Source of the DNA: Dehalococcoidia bacterium | GTDB lineage: Bacteria > Chloroflexota > Dehalococcoidia > Tepidiformales > Tepidiformaceae | Assembly (NCBI GenBank): GCA_022824925.1 | Contig: JAJDYW010000034.1 | Span: 1-64,000 of the forward strand | Length of the DNA: 64,000 bases | Direction: 5' to 3' | Notes under the pieces: generated by a model | Seen by the model: the letters and a program-made list of their open reading frames with translations, nothing else | Told to the model about the DNA's origin: nothing | Database searches by the model: none | Position numbers and translations under genes: made by a program | Shown here: piece after piece, positions 7,893-15,171 of the stretch | Position numbering within the stretch: the stretch's first letter is position 1 | Layout: the number at the start of each line of letters is the position of its first letter

Positions 7893-8653
7893 TGCCGCTC
7901 ACGGGAACGCGCGACCTCGGCGCGATCGCGGACTCGGCAGCGCTCGTCCCCAACCTCGAGACGGAAGAGTGGGAGCTGAAGGGCGCCCAGCACCTGCAGC
8001 TTCACTACGAGCTCGGCGGGGAGCGCACGGGTCTGCTGCCGCCCGCCCTCCACCCCAGCATCCCCCCGACGCTGCTGGTCAACGTGACCCACGTGCCCGA
8101 GAGCGAAGCGGGCGCCTTCACGTTCGCGACGGTGCGGGTCGGGTGCCGCTCGGGGGCGCGGCCGCGAGGGCTGCTCGTGCGGGGCTACTGCGACTCGCCC
8201 ACGGCGGCGGCGGTGCTGCGCGAGCGCTGGGGCCTGCCCCTGGAGATCGCGGACGTGCGGCTCGACCCGAGCTACGCGCGGGCCGCCACGAGCGTGACGC
8301 TCGACGGGACCACGATCCTCGCGGGGGAACTGGTCGACCCGCAGCCGATCACGGGCGCGGACGTGCAGTACATGGCGACCCTCGCGCTCGCGCGGGTGGC
8401 GCGGGACGGGGAGGAGACGCTGCTGATCCAGGTCGACCCCGACTACACGTTCGAGCGGGCGCAGCGGGGCACGGCGCGCCTCACCGCGTTCGACGCAGAA
8501 GCCTGGAGCCTGCCGGGCGCGACCGCCGCCCACCCCATCTCGGCCTCCCTGACGACGGTCGACATGACGCTTCCGCGGCTCCGCTACCTGGTCCATCCGG
8601 AGAAGTCGCCGATGCAGGCGGTCGAGCGGCTGCCCCAGCCGCAACCGGCCTGA
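7892..8653 (+). CDS. Acetoacetate decarboxylase-superfamily protein, probably not a decarboxylase
   Basis: A 253-aa protein with the ADC-like beta-barrel pattern: L-L-V-N-V-T-H-V-P near 66-74, G-A-F-T-F-A-T-V-R-V-G near 80-90, and R-G-L-L-V-R-G-Y-C-D-S-P near 97-108. Where true decarboxylases carry the Schiff-base lysine in a G-F-P-K-K-like turn, this protein reads G-L-P-L-E, so the catalytic lysine seems absent. It starts inside the stop codon of the monooxygenase gene. It may bind or convert the product of that enzyme by another route. A second family member begins at 63562 beside the paralogous monooxygenase. Confidence 0.8.
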   Translation: MPLTGTRDLGAIADSAALVPNLETEEWELKGAQHLQLHYELGGERTGLLPPALHPSIPPTLLVNVTHVPESEAGAFTFATVRVGCRSGARPRGLLVRGYCDSPTAAAVLRERWGLPLEIADVRLDPSYARAATSVTLDGTTILAGELVDPQPITGADVQYMATLALARVARDGEETLLIQVDPDYTFERAQRGTARLTAFDAEAWSLPGATAAHPISASLTTVDMTLPRLRYLVHPEKSPMQAVERLPQPQPA

Positions 8654-8677
8654 GGGCGGAAGCGCGGGGTGGGGCGC

Positions 8678-8708
8678 TTGCAGCGACCTACCCTTGCCGG
8701 GTTATACT
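8678..8708 (+). promoter_or_regulatory. Sigma70-like promoter upstream of the small gene pair
   Basis: TTGCAG at 8678-8683 and TATACT at 8703-8708, spaced by 19 bases. It starts transcription about 20 bases before the GTG of the 68-aa gene and separates it from the upstream decarboxylase-like gene. Confidence 0.6.
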
Positions 8709-8736
8709 GACCGAACGACGCCGCGCGAGGACTGCT

Positions 8737-8943
8737 GTGACGACTGAAGGGACCAGGATTCAGCCAGAGGACCTCCTCGATTGTGACCCTCAAGACCTCG
8801 TGGAAGTCGGCCCCGACGGCGTCGAACGGCTCTTCGGAAAGACGCTGGAAGAGATCAAGGCGCTCCAGCAGCCGGCTACACCAGAACTTCTGGCGTGGGC
8901 CGACGGGGTAGTCGCCGAGCACACCGCGCGCCCCGGTGAATAG
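8737..8943 (+). CDS. Small acidic protein, possible antitoxin
   Basis: A 68-aa protein starting with GTG at 8737; a GAGG box lies about 7 bases upstream. It is acidic (many Asp/Glu) and has an amphipathic central part around E-D-L-L-D-C and L-E-E-I-K-A-L. No DNA-binding fold is obvious. It overlaps the next gene by 8 bases and has its own promoter. The pairing of a short acidic protein with a RelE-like protein is what suggests antitoxin; the family itself is not recognised. Confidence 0.55.
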   Translation: MTTEGTRIQPEDLLDCDPQDLVEVGPDGVERLFGKTLEEIKALQQPATPELLAWADGVVAEHTARPGE

Positions 8944-9196
8944 GGCGACCGTTACCCGCACAGCCGAGGCAAGGGAACAGGCGCGGAGGCTCCAGCGGCG
9001 AACTCCAACCTTCTCCGAGACTCTCCTCTCTATTGAGTGGAGGCTGGCTCAGGAGCCACTCAGCGGGGACAGGGCGAGCGAGCCGGGAACCTACGCCTAC
9101 GAGCAACGGGCGGCGCCGGGGAGCCCGGGCATACGCGTGACCTACCGCTATCGCCCCGGGGAAGTGGTGATCGTGGCGATAGCGGTGCTCCCCTAG
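8936..9196 (+). CDS. RelE/ParE-like toxin candidate
   Basis: An 86-aa basic protein starting with GTG at 8936, inside the end of the upstream gene. It has a helical basic N-terminal half (E-A-R-E-Q-A-R-R-L-Q-R-R) followed by I-E-W-R-L-A near 33-38 and a strand-rich C-terminus I-R-V-T-Y-R-Y-R-P-G-E-V-V-I-V-A-I. That last part is the typical beta-sheet end of ParE/RelE toxins. It lies convergent to and slightly overlaps the sdhB stop. The fold call is by eye and could be wrong. Confidence 0.55.
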   Translation: MNRATVTRTAEAREQARRLQRRTPTFSETLLSIEWRLAQEPLSGDRASEPGTYAYEQRAAPGSPGIRVTYRYRPGEVVIVAIAVLP

Positions 9197-9942
9197 CCGC
9201 GGCCGAAGAGCTTGGAACCGAGCCAGCGGATGGGGTCGAAGTAGCGGTCGGCGACGCGCTCCTTCAGGGGGATGATGGCGTTGTCCGTGATGTGAATCTC
9301 TTCCGGACAGACCTCGGTGCAGCACTTGGTGATGTTGCAGTAGCCGACGCCGGCGTCCTGGCGCGCGAGCTCGAGCCGGTCCTCGGTATCGAGGGGGTGC
9401 ATCTCCAGCTCGGCGAGGCGCACGAAGAAGCGGGGACCGGCGAAGTCGGGCTTGTTCTCGGGGTGGTCGCGGATGACGTGGCAGACGTTCTGGCAGAGGA
9501 AGCACTCGATGCACTTGCGGAACTCCTGCCCGCGCTCGATGTCCTCCTGCATCATCCGGTAGGTGCCGTCGGCCTCGGGGGCGCGCGGCTTGAAGGTGGG
9601 AATCGTCTTCGCCACCTCGTAGTTGAAGGAGACGTCGGTGACGAGGTCGCGGATGAGGGGCCAGGTCTTCATGGGGGCGACGGTGATCTGCTCGCCGGGC
9701 TCGTAGAGGTTCATGCGGGTCATGCACATGAGGCGGGGTTCACCGTTGATCTCGGCGCTGCAGGAGCCGCACTTGCCAGCCTTGCAGTTCCAGCGGACGG
9801 CGAGGTCGGGGGCCTCGGTAGCCTGGATGGTGTGGATGACGTCGAGGACGACCTGGCCCTCCTCGGTCTCGACCTCGTAGTCCTGCCAGTCGCCGCTCTC
9901 GGCATCGCCGCGGAAGACGCGCATCTTCGCCGTTTCGCTCAT
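9193..9942 (-). CDS. sdhB: Succinate dehydrogenase/fumarate reductase iron-sulfur subunit
   Basis: A 249-aa iron-sulfur subunit of complex II. The N-terminal 2Fe-2S domain has W-N-C-K-A-G-K-C-G-S-C with a fourth Cys in R-L-M-C-M. The C-terminal part has C-I-E-C-F-L-C-Q-N-V-C and C-N-I-T-K-C-C-T-E-V-C-P for the 4Fe-4S and 3Fe-4S clusters. The ATG at 9942 follows GAGGAG. It is 2 bases after the sdhA stop in the order cytochrome-A-B. Confidence 0.95.
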   Translation of the reverse strand: MSETAKMRVFRGDAESGDWQDYEVETEEGQVVLDVIHTIQATEAPDLAVRWNCKAGKCGSCSAEINGEPRLMCMTRMNLYEPGEQITVAPMKTWPLIRDLVTDVSFNYEVAKTIPTFKPRAPEADGTYRMMQEDIERGQEFRKCIECFLCQNVCHVIRDHPENKPDFAGPRFFVRLAELEMHPLDTEDRLELARQDAGVGYCNITKCCTEVCPEEIHITDNAIIPLKERVADRYFDPIRWLGSKLFGRG

Positions 9943-9944
9943 GG

Positions 9945-11738
9945 TTACTCCTCGAACAGCCGCTGCAGTTCGGCGGGCATCTCGGGCAGGGGCGAGGTGT
10001 CGACCTCCATCTCCCCGTCCGCGCCCTGGCGGATGACGACGTTCTTCGTGCCCCACTCGGCATCGTTCGGACCGGGATGGTCGTCGCGGGTGTGACCGCC
10101 GCGGCTCTCCTGGCGGACGTTGGCGGCGCGCGCGATCGCCTCGGAGACAGTCAGCAAGGACTCCAGGTCCATCGCGAGGTGCCAGCCCGGGTTGTACTGC
10201 TGGTGCCCGTAGACCCCGACGCCGGCGGCGCGCTCCTTGAAGCCGTCGATGCGCTCACGCGCCTCGATCAGCTCCGACTCGGTGCGGATGATGCCCACGA
10301 GGGTGTGCATCGTCTCCTGCAGGTCGCGCTGGATGTCGTAGGGGCCCTCGGCGCCGTCGCGCTCGAAGGGCGCGCGCATGCCCGCGACGATCTCGTCGAT
10401 CTGGGCCTCGTCGGGCTCCGGGGCGGCGGCACCGGCGGCGGCCTCGGCGGCGCTCAGGCCAGCGCGACGGCCGAAGACGACGAGGTCGGAGAGGGAGTTG
10501 CCGCCGAGGCGGTTGGCGCCGTGCATGCCGCCGGCGCACTCGCCCGCGGCGTAAAGACCGGCGACGGTCGTGGCGGCGGTGTCGGCGTCGACGCGGATGC
10601 CGCCCATGATGTAGTGCATCGTGGGCCCGACCTCCATGGGCTGGGCCGTGATGTCGACATCGGCGAGCTGCTTGAACTGGTGGTACATGCTGGGCAGGCG
10701 GCGGCGGATGTACTCGGTCGAGCGGCGCGTGGCGATGTCGAGGAAGACGCCGCCGTGGGGGCTGCCGCGGCCCGCCTTCACCTCGGAGTTGATGGCGCGG
10801 GCGACCTCGTCGCGGGGGAGGAGGTCGGGGGTGCGGCGGTTGTTGACCTTGTCCTCGTACCAGGCGTCCGCCTCTTCGATCGAGTCGGCCGTTTCGGCGG
10901 CGAAGAAGGCGGGGATGTAGTCGAACATGAAGCGCTCACCGTCGCTGTTGCGCAGCGTGCCGCCGTCGCCGCGGACGCCCTCGGTGACGAGGATGCCGCG
11001 CACGCTCGGGGGCCAGACCATCCCGGTCGGGTGGAACTGCACGCACTCCATGTCGATGAGCTCGGCGCCGGCCCAGTAGGCGAGCGAGTGGCCGTCGCCG
11101 GTGTACTCCCAGGAGTTGGAGGTGACGGCGAAGGCCTTCCCCACGCCGCCGGTGGCGAGCACGGTCGCCTTCGCATTGAAGACGAGCAGGTTGCCGCTCT
11201 CGCGCCAGTAGGCGACGGCGCCCGTGACGCGGTCACCGTCTTTGAGGAGGCGGGAGACGGTGCACTCCATGAACACGTCGATGCCGTTGTGGACGGCGTG
11301 CTGCTGGAGGGTGCGGATGAGCTCGAGGCCGGTGCGGTCGCCGACGTGGGCGAGGCGGGCGTAGCGGTGGCCGCCGAAGTCGCGCTGGAGGATGCGGCCA
11401 TCATCGGTGCGGTCGAAGAGGGCGCCCCACTCCTCGAGCTCGTTCACGCGGGCGGGCGCTTCCTCGGCGTGGAGCTGGGCCATGCGCCAGTTGTTGAGCA
11501 TCTTGCCGCCGCGCATGGTGTCGCGGAAGTGGACTTCCCAGTTGTCCTGGGGCCAGACGTTGCCGAGCGCGGCGGCGATGCCGCCCTCGGCCATGACGGT
11601 GTGAGCCTTCCCCAGGAGGGACTTGCAGATGAGGGCCGTGCGGGCGCCCTGGGCGGAGGCCTCGATGGCGGCTCGCAGGCCGGCCCCGCCGGCCCCGATG
11701 ACGATGACGTCGTAGTCGTGGCGTTCGTACTCAACCAT
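9945..11738 (-). CDS. sdhA: Succinate dehydrogenase/fumarate reductase flavoprotein subunit
   Basis: A 597-aa flavoprotein of complex II. The FAD-binding V-I-G-A-G-G-A-G-L-R-A motif is at 14-24. K-A-H-T-V-M-A-E-G-G near 43-52 holds the His that carries covalent FAD. H-P-T-G-M-V-W-P-P and the T-E-G-V-R-G-D-G-G-T-L block form the dicarboxylate site. R-L-G-G-N-S-L-S-D is near 400. It oxidises succinate to fumarate or the reverse. It lies 3 bases after the membrane subunit gene. Confidence 0.97.
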   Translation of the reverse strand: MVEYERHDYDVIVIGAGGAGLRAAIEASAQGARTALICKSLLGKAHTVMAEGGIAAALGNVWPQDNWEVHFRDTMRGGKMLNNWRMAQLHAEEAPARVNELEEWGALFDRTDDGRILQRDFGGHRYARLAHVGDRTGLELIRTLQQHAVHNGIDVFMECTVSRLLKDGDRVTGAVAYWRESGNLLVFNAKATVLATGGVGKAFAVTSNSWEYTGDGHSLAYWAGAELIDMECVQFHPTGMVWPPSVRGILVTEGVRGDGGTLRNSDGERFMFDYIPAFFAAETADSIEEADAWYEDKVNNRRTPDLLPRDEVARAINSEVKAGRGSPHGGVFLDIATRRSTEYIRRRLPSMYHQFKQLADVDITAQPMEVGPTMHYIMGGIRVDADTAATTVAGLYAAGECAGGMHGANRLGGNSLSDLVVFGRRAGLSAAEAAAGAAAPEPDEAQIDEIVAGMRAPFERDGAEGPYDIQRDLQETMHTLVGIIRTESELIEARERIDGFKERAAGVGVYGHQQYNPGWHLAMDLESLLTVSEAIARAANVRQESRGGHTRDDHPGPNDAEWGTKNVVIRQGADGEMEVDTSPLPEMPAELQRLFEE

Positions 11739-11741
11739 CGT

Positions 11742-12542
11742 CTAGAAGTGGCTCCAGGTGTTGGGGTCGGTGATGTGCCCGTTCGCGACCAGCCGGATGT
11801 AGACATCGACGGTGACGATGACGAGCAGGCTCGACCAGGCCCAGAAGCGGTGGTTCTCGTTCCAGATGCTGACGTAGTCCCACACGCGCTTGCGGGCGCG
11901 GGTGAAGGCGGAGCAGCTGAAGCAGTTCAGCCCGCCGCCAACGAAGTGGCGCAGCGAGTGGCAGGAGAACGTGTACATCATGAGGAGGAAGGCGTTGACG
12001 AGGAGGAGCGCCGAACCGATGCCGAAGCCCCAGCCCTCGCCGGGGACGTACATGCTGCGGATGGCCCCGATCCAGAGGAGCGGCACGAACACGACGGCCA
12101 CGTACATCACGTAGCGGTGCAGGTTCTGCATGATGAGGGGGAAGGTGGACTCGCCCTTGTAGGTGGGACCGACGTCGCCGACGGCGCAGGCGGGCGGGCT
12201 GAGGAAGTAGGAGCGGTAGTAGGCGCGCCGGTAGTAGTAGCAGGTGGCGCGGAAGGGCACCGGGCCGATGAGGACGATGAAGCCGGGGGAGAGGTACCAG
12301 GCGCCTTCCCAGTCGGCGTTGATCATCGAGAGCCAGGTGGGCTCGAAGACGGGGGTGAGGAGGTGGGTGCCCTCGACTTCGTAATGCCCCATGGGCCCGA
12401 AGTCCATGATGATGGAGACGGTGAGCCAGCCGAAGAAGAGCGAAAGGCTGACGAAGACGAGAGCTGGTTCAACCCACCAGCGGTCCTGCCGGAGCGTGGT
12501 CAGAAATCCGCGTCGAAGGGGCGCGGCGACTGCCTGTGCCAT
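11742..12542 (-). CDS. Membrane anchor/cytochrome subunit of succinate dehydrogenase
   Basis: A 266-aa protein with about five hydrophobic segments (F-F-G-W-L-T-V-S-I-I, F-I-V-L-I-G-P, Y-V-M-Y-V-A-V-V-F-V, L-L-L-V-N-A-F-L-L, S-L-L-V-I-V-T-V) and many His residues that could bind heme. It precedes sdhA and sdhB and is probably the quinone- and heme-binding anchor. It is larger than a usual SdhC, so it may combine roles of SdhC and SdhD. It holds a C-F-S-C pair of unclear role. The start chosen is ATG 12542; upstream in-frame codons exist. Confidence 0.75.
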   Translation of the reverse strand: MAQAVAAPLRRGFLTTLRQDRWWVEPALVFVSLSLFFGWLTVSIIMDFGPMGHYEVEGTHLLTPVFEPTWLSMINADWEGAWYLSPGFIVLIGPVPFRATCYYYRRAYYRSYFLSPPACAVGDVGPTYKGESTFPLIMQNLHRYVMYVAVVFVPLLWIGAIRSMYVPGEGWGFGIGSALLLVNAFLLMMYTFSCHSLRHFVGGGLNCFSCSAFTRARKRVWDYVSIWNENHRFWAWSSLLVIVTVDVYIRLVANGHITDPNTWSHF

Positions 12543-12684
12543 GAGTACCCTCGGAGTTGTCAGGCCCGTGGAACGGGCCGCCGGAATCGTACCGCCGCCC
12601 CCCATAGCGGGCAATTGCGGAGCGTAGGATCGCCCCAACGCGGCCCGGAGCCGAGCGTCTTCAACGCCACCGCAAGGAGCGACC

Positions 12685-13065
12685 ATGCTGGGGTCATCGG
12701 ACCTGACCGTACTCGTGGGGACCGCCCACTTCGACGAAGCGCGTGCTTTCTACCAGGACACGCTCGGGCTGGCGATGCTCTCGGAGGACCCCTTCGCGAT
12801 GGTGTTCGACGCAAACGGCACGACGCTGCGCCTTTCGAGGGTCGGGGAGTTCACGCCGGTGCCGTTTGCGGTGCTCGGCTGGGGCGTCTCAGACATCAAT
12901 GACACTGTCGACCAGCTCGCCGGCCGCGGGGTGGTCTTCGAGCGTTACGACGGCATGGAGCAGGACGAACGCGGCATCTGGACGGTTCCCGGCGCCGGTG
13001 TGCGCATCGCCTGGTTCACGGATCCCGACGGCAATACCCTGTCGCTCACGGAGGCGCCTGCATGA
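12685..13065 (+). CDS. VOC (glyoxalase-fold) protein
   Basis: A 126-aa vicinal-oxygen-chelate domain. The N-terminal half has L-T-V-L-V-G-T-A-H-F-D-E-A-R-A-F-Y; the C-terminal half ends W-F-T-D-P-D-G-N-T-L-S-L, a hallmark of the fold. An AAGGAG box precedes the ATG. The stop overlaps the next start (ATGA), coupling it to the cytochrome P450. The substrate is unknown. Confidence 0.9.
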   Translation: MLGSSDLTVLVGTAHFDEARAFYQDTLGLAMLSEDPFAMVFDANGTTLRLSRVGEFTPVPFAVLGWGVSDINDTVDQLAGRGVVFERYDGMEQDERGIWTVPGAGVRIAWFTDPDGNTLSLTEAPA

Positions 13066-14288
13066 CCGCACCGACGGAGCTCAACCCCTACGACGCCGAC
13101 GTGATCGAGTGCCCGTATCCGATGTACGAGCGCATGCGCGAGCAGGGTGTGTACTACCTGGAATCGGCGGACGCCTGGATCGTGACCCGCTGGGAGGACG
13201 TGCAGTTCGTCCTGAAGCGGTCCGACCTGTTCTCGAACCTGTCGGGGCTCGACCCGCACGGGATGGCACCCGAGGAGCTGCAGCGGGCGCGCGAGACGGG
13301 CGCCCTCCCGGCAAGCGACCCGCCAGAGCACACGCACTACCGCCGGCTGGCCGGACCGTGGCTCTCGATGCGCGGGGTCGAGTCGTTCGAGCCGAACGTC
13401 TACCGCGTCATCGACGGGCTCATCGACCGCTTCATCGACGACGGCGAGGTGGAGCTGGCGAGCCAGTTCTCGACGCCGCTGACGGTGCTCGTGTTCGTCG
13501 AGCTGATGGGCATCCTCGATGAGGACATCCCCCAGGTGACGAGGTGGGTGGACGACACGATCGAGGCGATGGGGGCGTCGTTCGGGCTGGTCTCGAGGGA
13601 GCGGATGGGCGAGCTCATGGCAAGCGGCGCGGCGTTCCGGCGCTTCCTGCTGGACCTGGCCGAGGAGCGCCGCCGCAATCCCCGCGACGACATGCTGACG
13701 CACCTGGTGACGGCGCCGATGCGGGACTTCGGGGGGCGCACACTCCACGAACAGGAGCTGCAGGGCATGCTCGTGACGCTCCTGATGGGCGGCACGGAGA
13801 CGACCCTGAACATGGTCGACAGCGGCATGTGGCTGCTGCTGGAGCACCCCGAGCTGATGGCCGAGATCCGCGCGGACCACTCGCTCATCCCGAACTTCGT
13901 GGAGGAGGCGTTGCGCATCGAGTCACCGGTGCAGCAGCTCCAGCGGCGGGTGGTGGCGGACACGGAGATCGGTGGGGTGGCGGTGCCGGCGGGGGCGCGC
14001 GTGTCGGTGTTCTACGCGGCCGCCAACCGCGATCCGTCGCACTGGGACGACCCGGAGGCGTTCGACATCCACCGCGAGGAGGCGAAGCGGCATGTGGGCT
14101 TCGGGGCGGGGGTGCACTACTGCATCGGGGCGCCGCTGGCGCGCATGGAGGGCCGCATCGCCTTCGAACGCCTGCTGACGCGCCTCGCGAACATCCGCTA
14201 CAGCCCCGGCAAGAACGACTTCCGCCACGGCCCGAACCACGTCATCCGGGGCTTCAGGGAGCTGTGGCTGGAGTTCGAGAAGGCGTAG
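13062..14288 (+). CDS. Cytochrome P450
   Basis: A 408-aa bacterial soluble P450. It has the I-helix L-L-M-G-G-T-E-T-T near 242-250, the E-x-x-R motif in E-E-A-L-R near 283-287, and the heme loop F-G-A-G-V-H-Y-C-I-G-A-P-L-A near 347-360 with the axial Cys. It hydroxylates a substrate using ferredoxin electrons; a ferredoxin gene lies at 28562 but not nearby. It is coupled to the VOC gene. Confidence 0.96.
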   Translation: MTAPTELNPYDADVIECPYPMYERMREQGVYYLESADAWIVTRWEDVQFVLKRSDLFSNLSGLDPHGMAPEELQRARETGALPASDPPEHTHYRRLAGPWLSMRGVESFEPNVYRVIDGLIDRFIDDGEVELASQFSTPLTVLVFVELMGILDEDIPQVTRWVDDTIEAMGASFGLVSRERMGELMASGAAFRRFLLDLAEERRRNPRDDMLTHLVTAPMRDFGGRTLHEQELQGMLVTLLMGGTETTLNMVDSGMWLLLEHPELMAEIRADHSLIPNFVEEALRIESPVQQLQRRVVADTEIGGVAVPAGARVSVFYAAANRDPSHWDDPEAFDIHREEAKRHVGFGAGVHYCIGAPLARMEGRIAFERLLTRLANIRYSPGKNDFRHGPNHVIRGFRELWLEFEKA

Positions 14289-14296
14289 GAGGAGTA

Positions 14297-14404
14297 ATGA
14301 GCAAGGACCACCGGCGGCTGCGCGATCGGGTCGGGGAAGCCCAGCAGGGCGATGTCGACACCTGGATGTTCCAGCAAGGACACCTGGTCTTCCAGCATGG
14401 ATGA
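14297..14404 (+). pseudogene. Possible truncated gene after the P450
   Basis: A strong GGAGGAG box and ATG at 14297 begin a 35-codon frame (M-S-K-D-H-R-R-L-R) that stops at 14404 as the sequence turns into lower-GC DNA holding the HNH gene. It looks like the first part of a gene cut off by insertion of the HNH segment. It could also be a genuine short peptide. Confidence 0.35.
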
Positions 14405-15095
14405 AGTAGCAGGAGGAAGACTGACCGGGACTGCTACCCCTTCCACCTCCAGGGTGTCGAAAGAAACGCGAACCTGGGAGTTCTTTATTGCGCTCGATCG
14501 GGATCTGCCCACCAGCAGGGACGAGCCTAGCAGTTCCGATACAGAGCCCATCCCCTCCAACGTCGACGTTCGGCAACAGCTCTTCGACCAGCAGAATGTT
14601 GGGGGAAGGGTGATTTGCCCTGGCTGTCAGCGCGCATTCGACCAACTGTACCTAGACTTGATGGACGTCGATCATATTCGCCCGAAGAAGAGAACCGGAA
14701 CGCACACTTGGGACAATGTCCAACTGCTCTGTCGAACATGCAATTCGGGCAAAAGGGAATCTACCCTAACCCAATTCCTCCAGATGAAGACGGCCAAAGA
14801 ATGGGTTGATGCTGTCAGGTCAAGCGCAGAGCCTCAGAAGAATGAAGACCTGGATGGCGAGTGGGCTTACTTCGTAAAGATTATGTTCCATCTGAATAAA
14901 CTTGAATCAGATCCCGATGGGTATCCTGCATTTAGGGTCATCGACTTGTCTAAACTCATACTTGACGCACTGCAAGGCGTGATTTGGAAGCGACGCTCCC
15001 AAGTCGTGTCCATATCCACCAGCAAGAGCTTTTCAAAAGAAGGCAACCAACAAGGTGTTCAGATCCGAGTAAAGAGAGTACTCAACCGCGCCTAG
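14397..15095 (+). CDS. HNH endonuclease-domain protein of lower GC content
   Basis: About 232 aa from ATG 14397; the start is uncertain, as no SD precedes it while an AGGAGG lies before a CTG at 14421. The HNH domain has C-P-G-C-Q-R near 98, M-D-V-D-H-I-R-P-K-K near 113-121, and L-L-C-R-T-C-N-S-G-K. A W-E-F-F-I-A-L-D-R-D-L-P stretch before it recalls the linker seen in some methyltransferase-HNH proteins. A C-terminal domain of about 100 residues is unassigned. The GC and codon use are well below the neighbours, so recent transfer is likely. Confidence 0.75.
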   Translation: MDEVAGGRLTGTATPSTSRVSKETRTWEFFIALDRDLPTSRDEPSSSDTEPIPSNVDVRQQLFDQQNVGGRVICPGCQRAFDQLYLDLMDVDHIRPKKRTGTHTWDNVQLLCRTCNSGKRESTLTQFLQMKTAKEWVDAVRSSAEPQKNEDLDGEWAYFVKIMFHLNKLESDPDGYPAFRVIDLSKLILDALQGVIWKRRSQVVSISTSKSFSKEGNQQGVQIRVKRVLNRA

Positions 15096-15171
15096 GAAGG
15101 CTCCCGTGGGGACCGGTCATGCATCCGACCTGGTGGTTGCTGATGGCCTGGCAACTGGAACGAGACCACGC

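Noticed and set aside
10077..12902. 941-aa plus-strand frame
   Set aside because: Antisense to sdhA and the anchor gene; composition is typical of GC-rich shadows.
14198..14560. Minus-strand ORF opposite the HNH start
   Set aside because: It overlaps the P450 end and HNH gene antisense; no SD and no recognised family despite protein-like composition.
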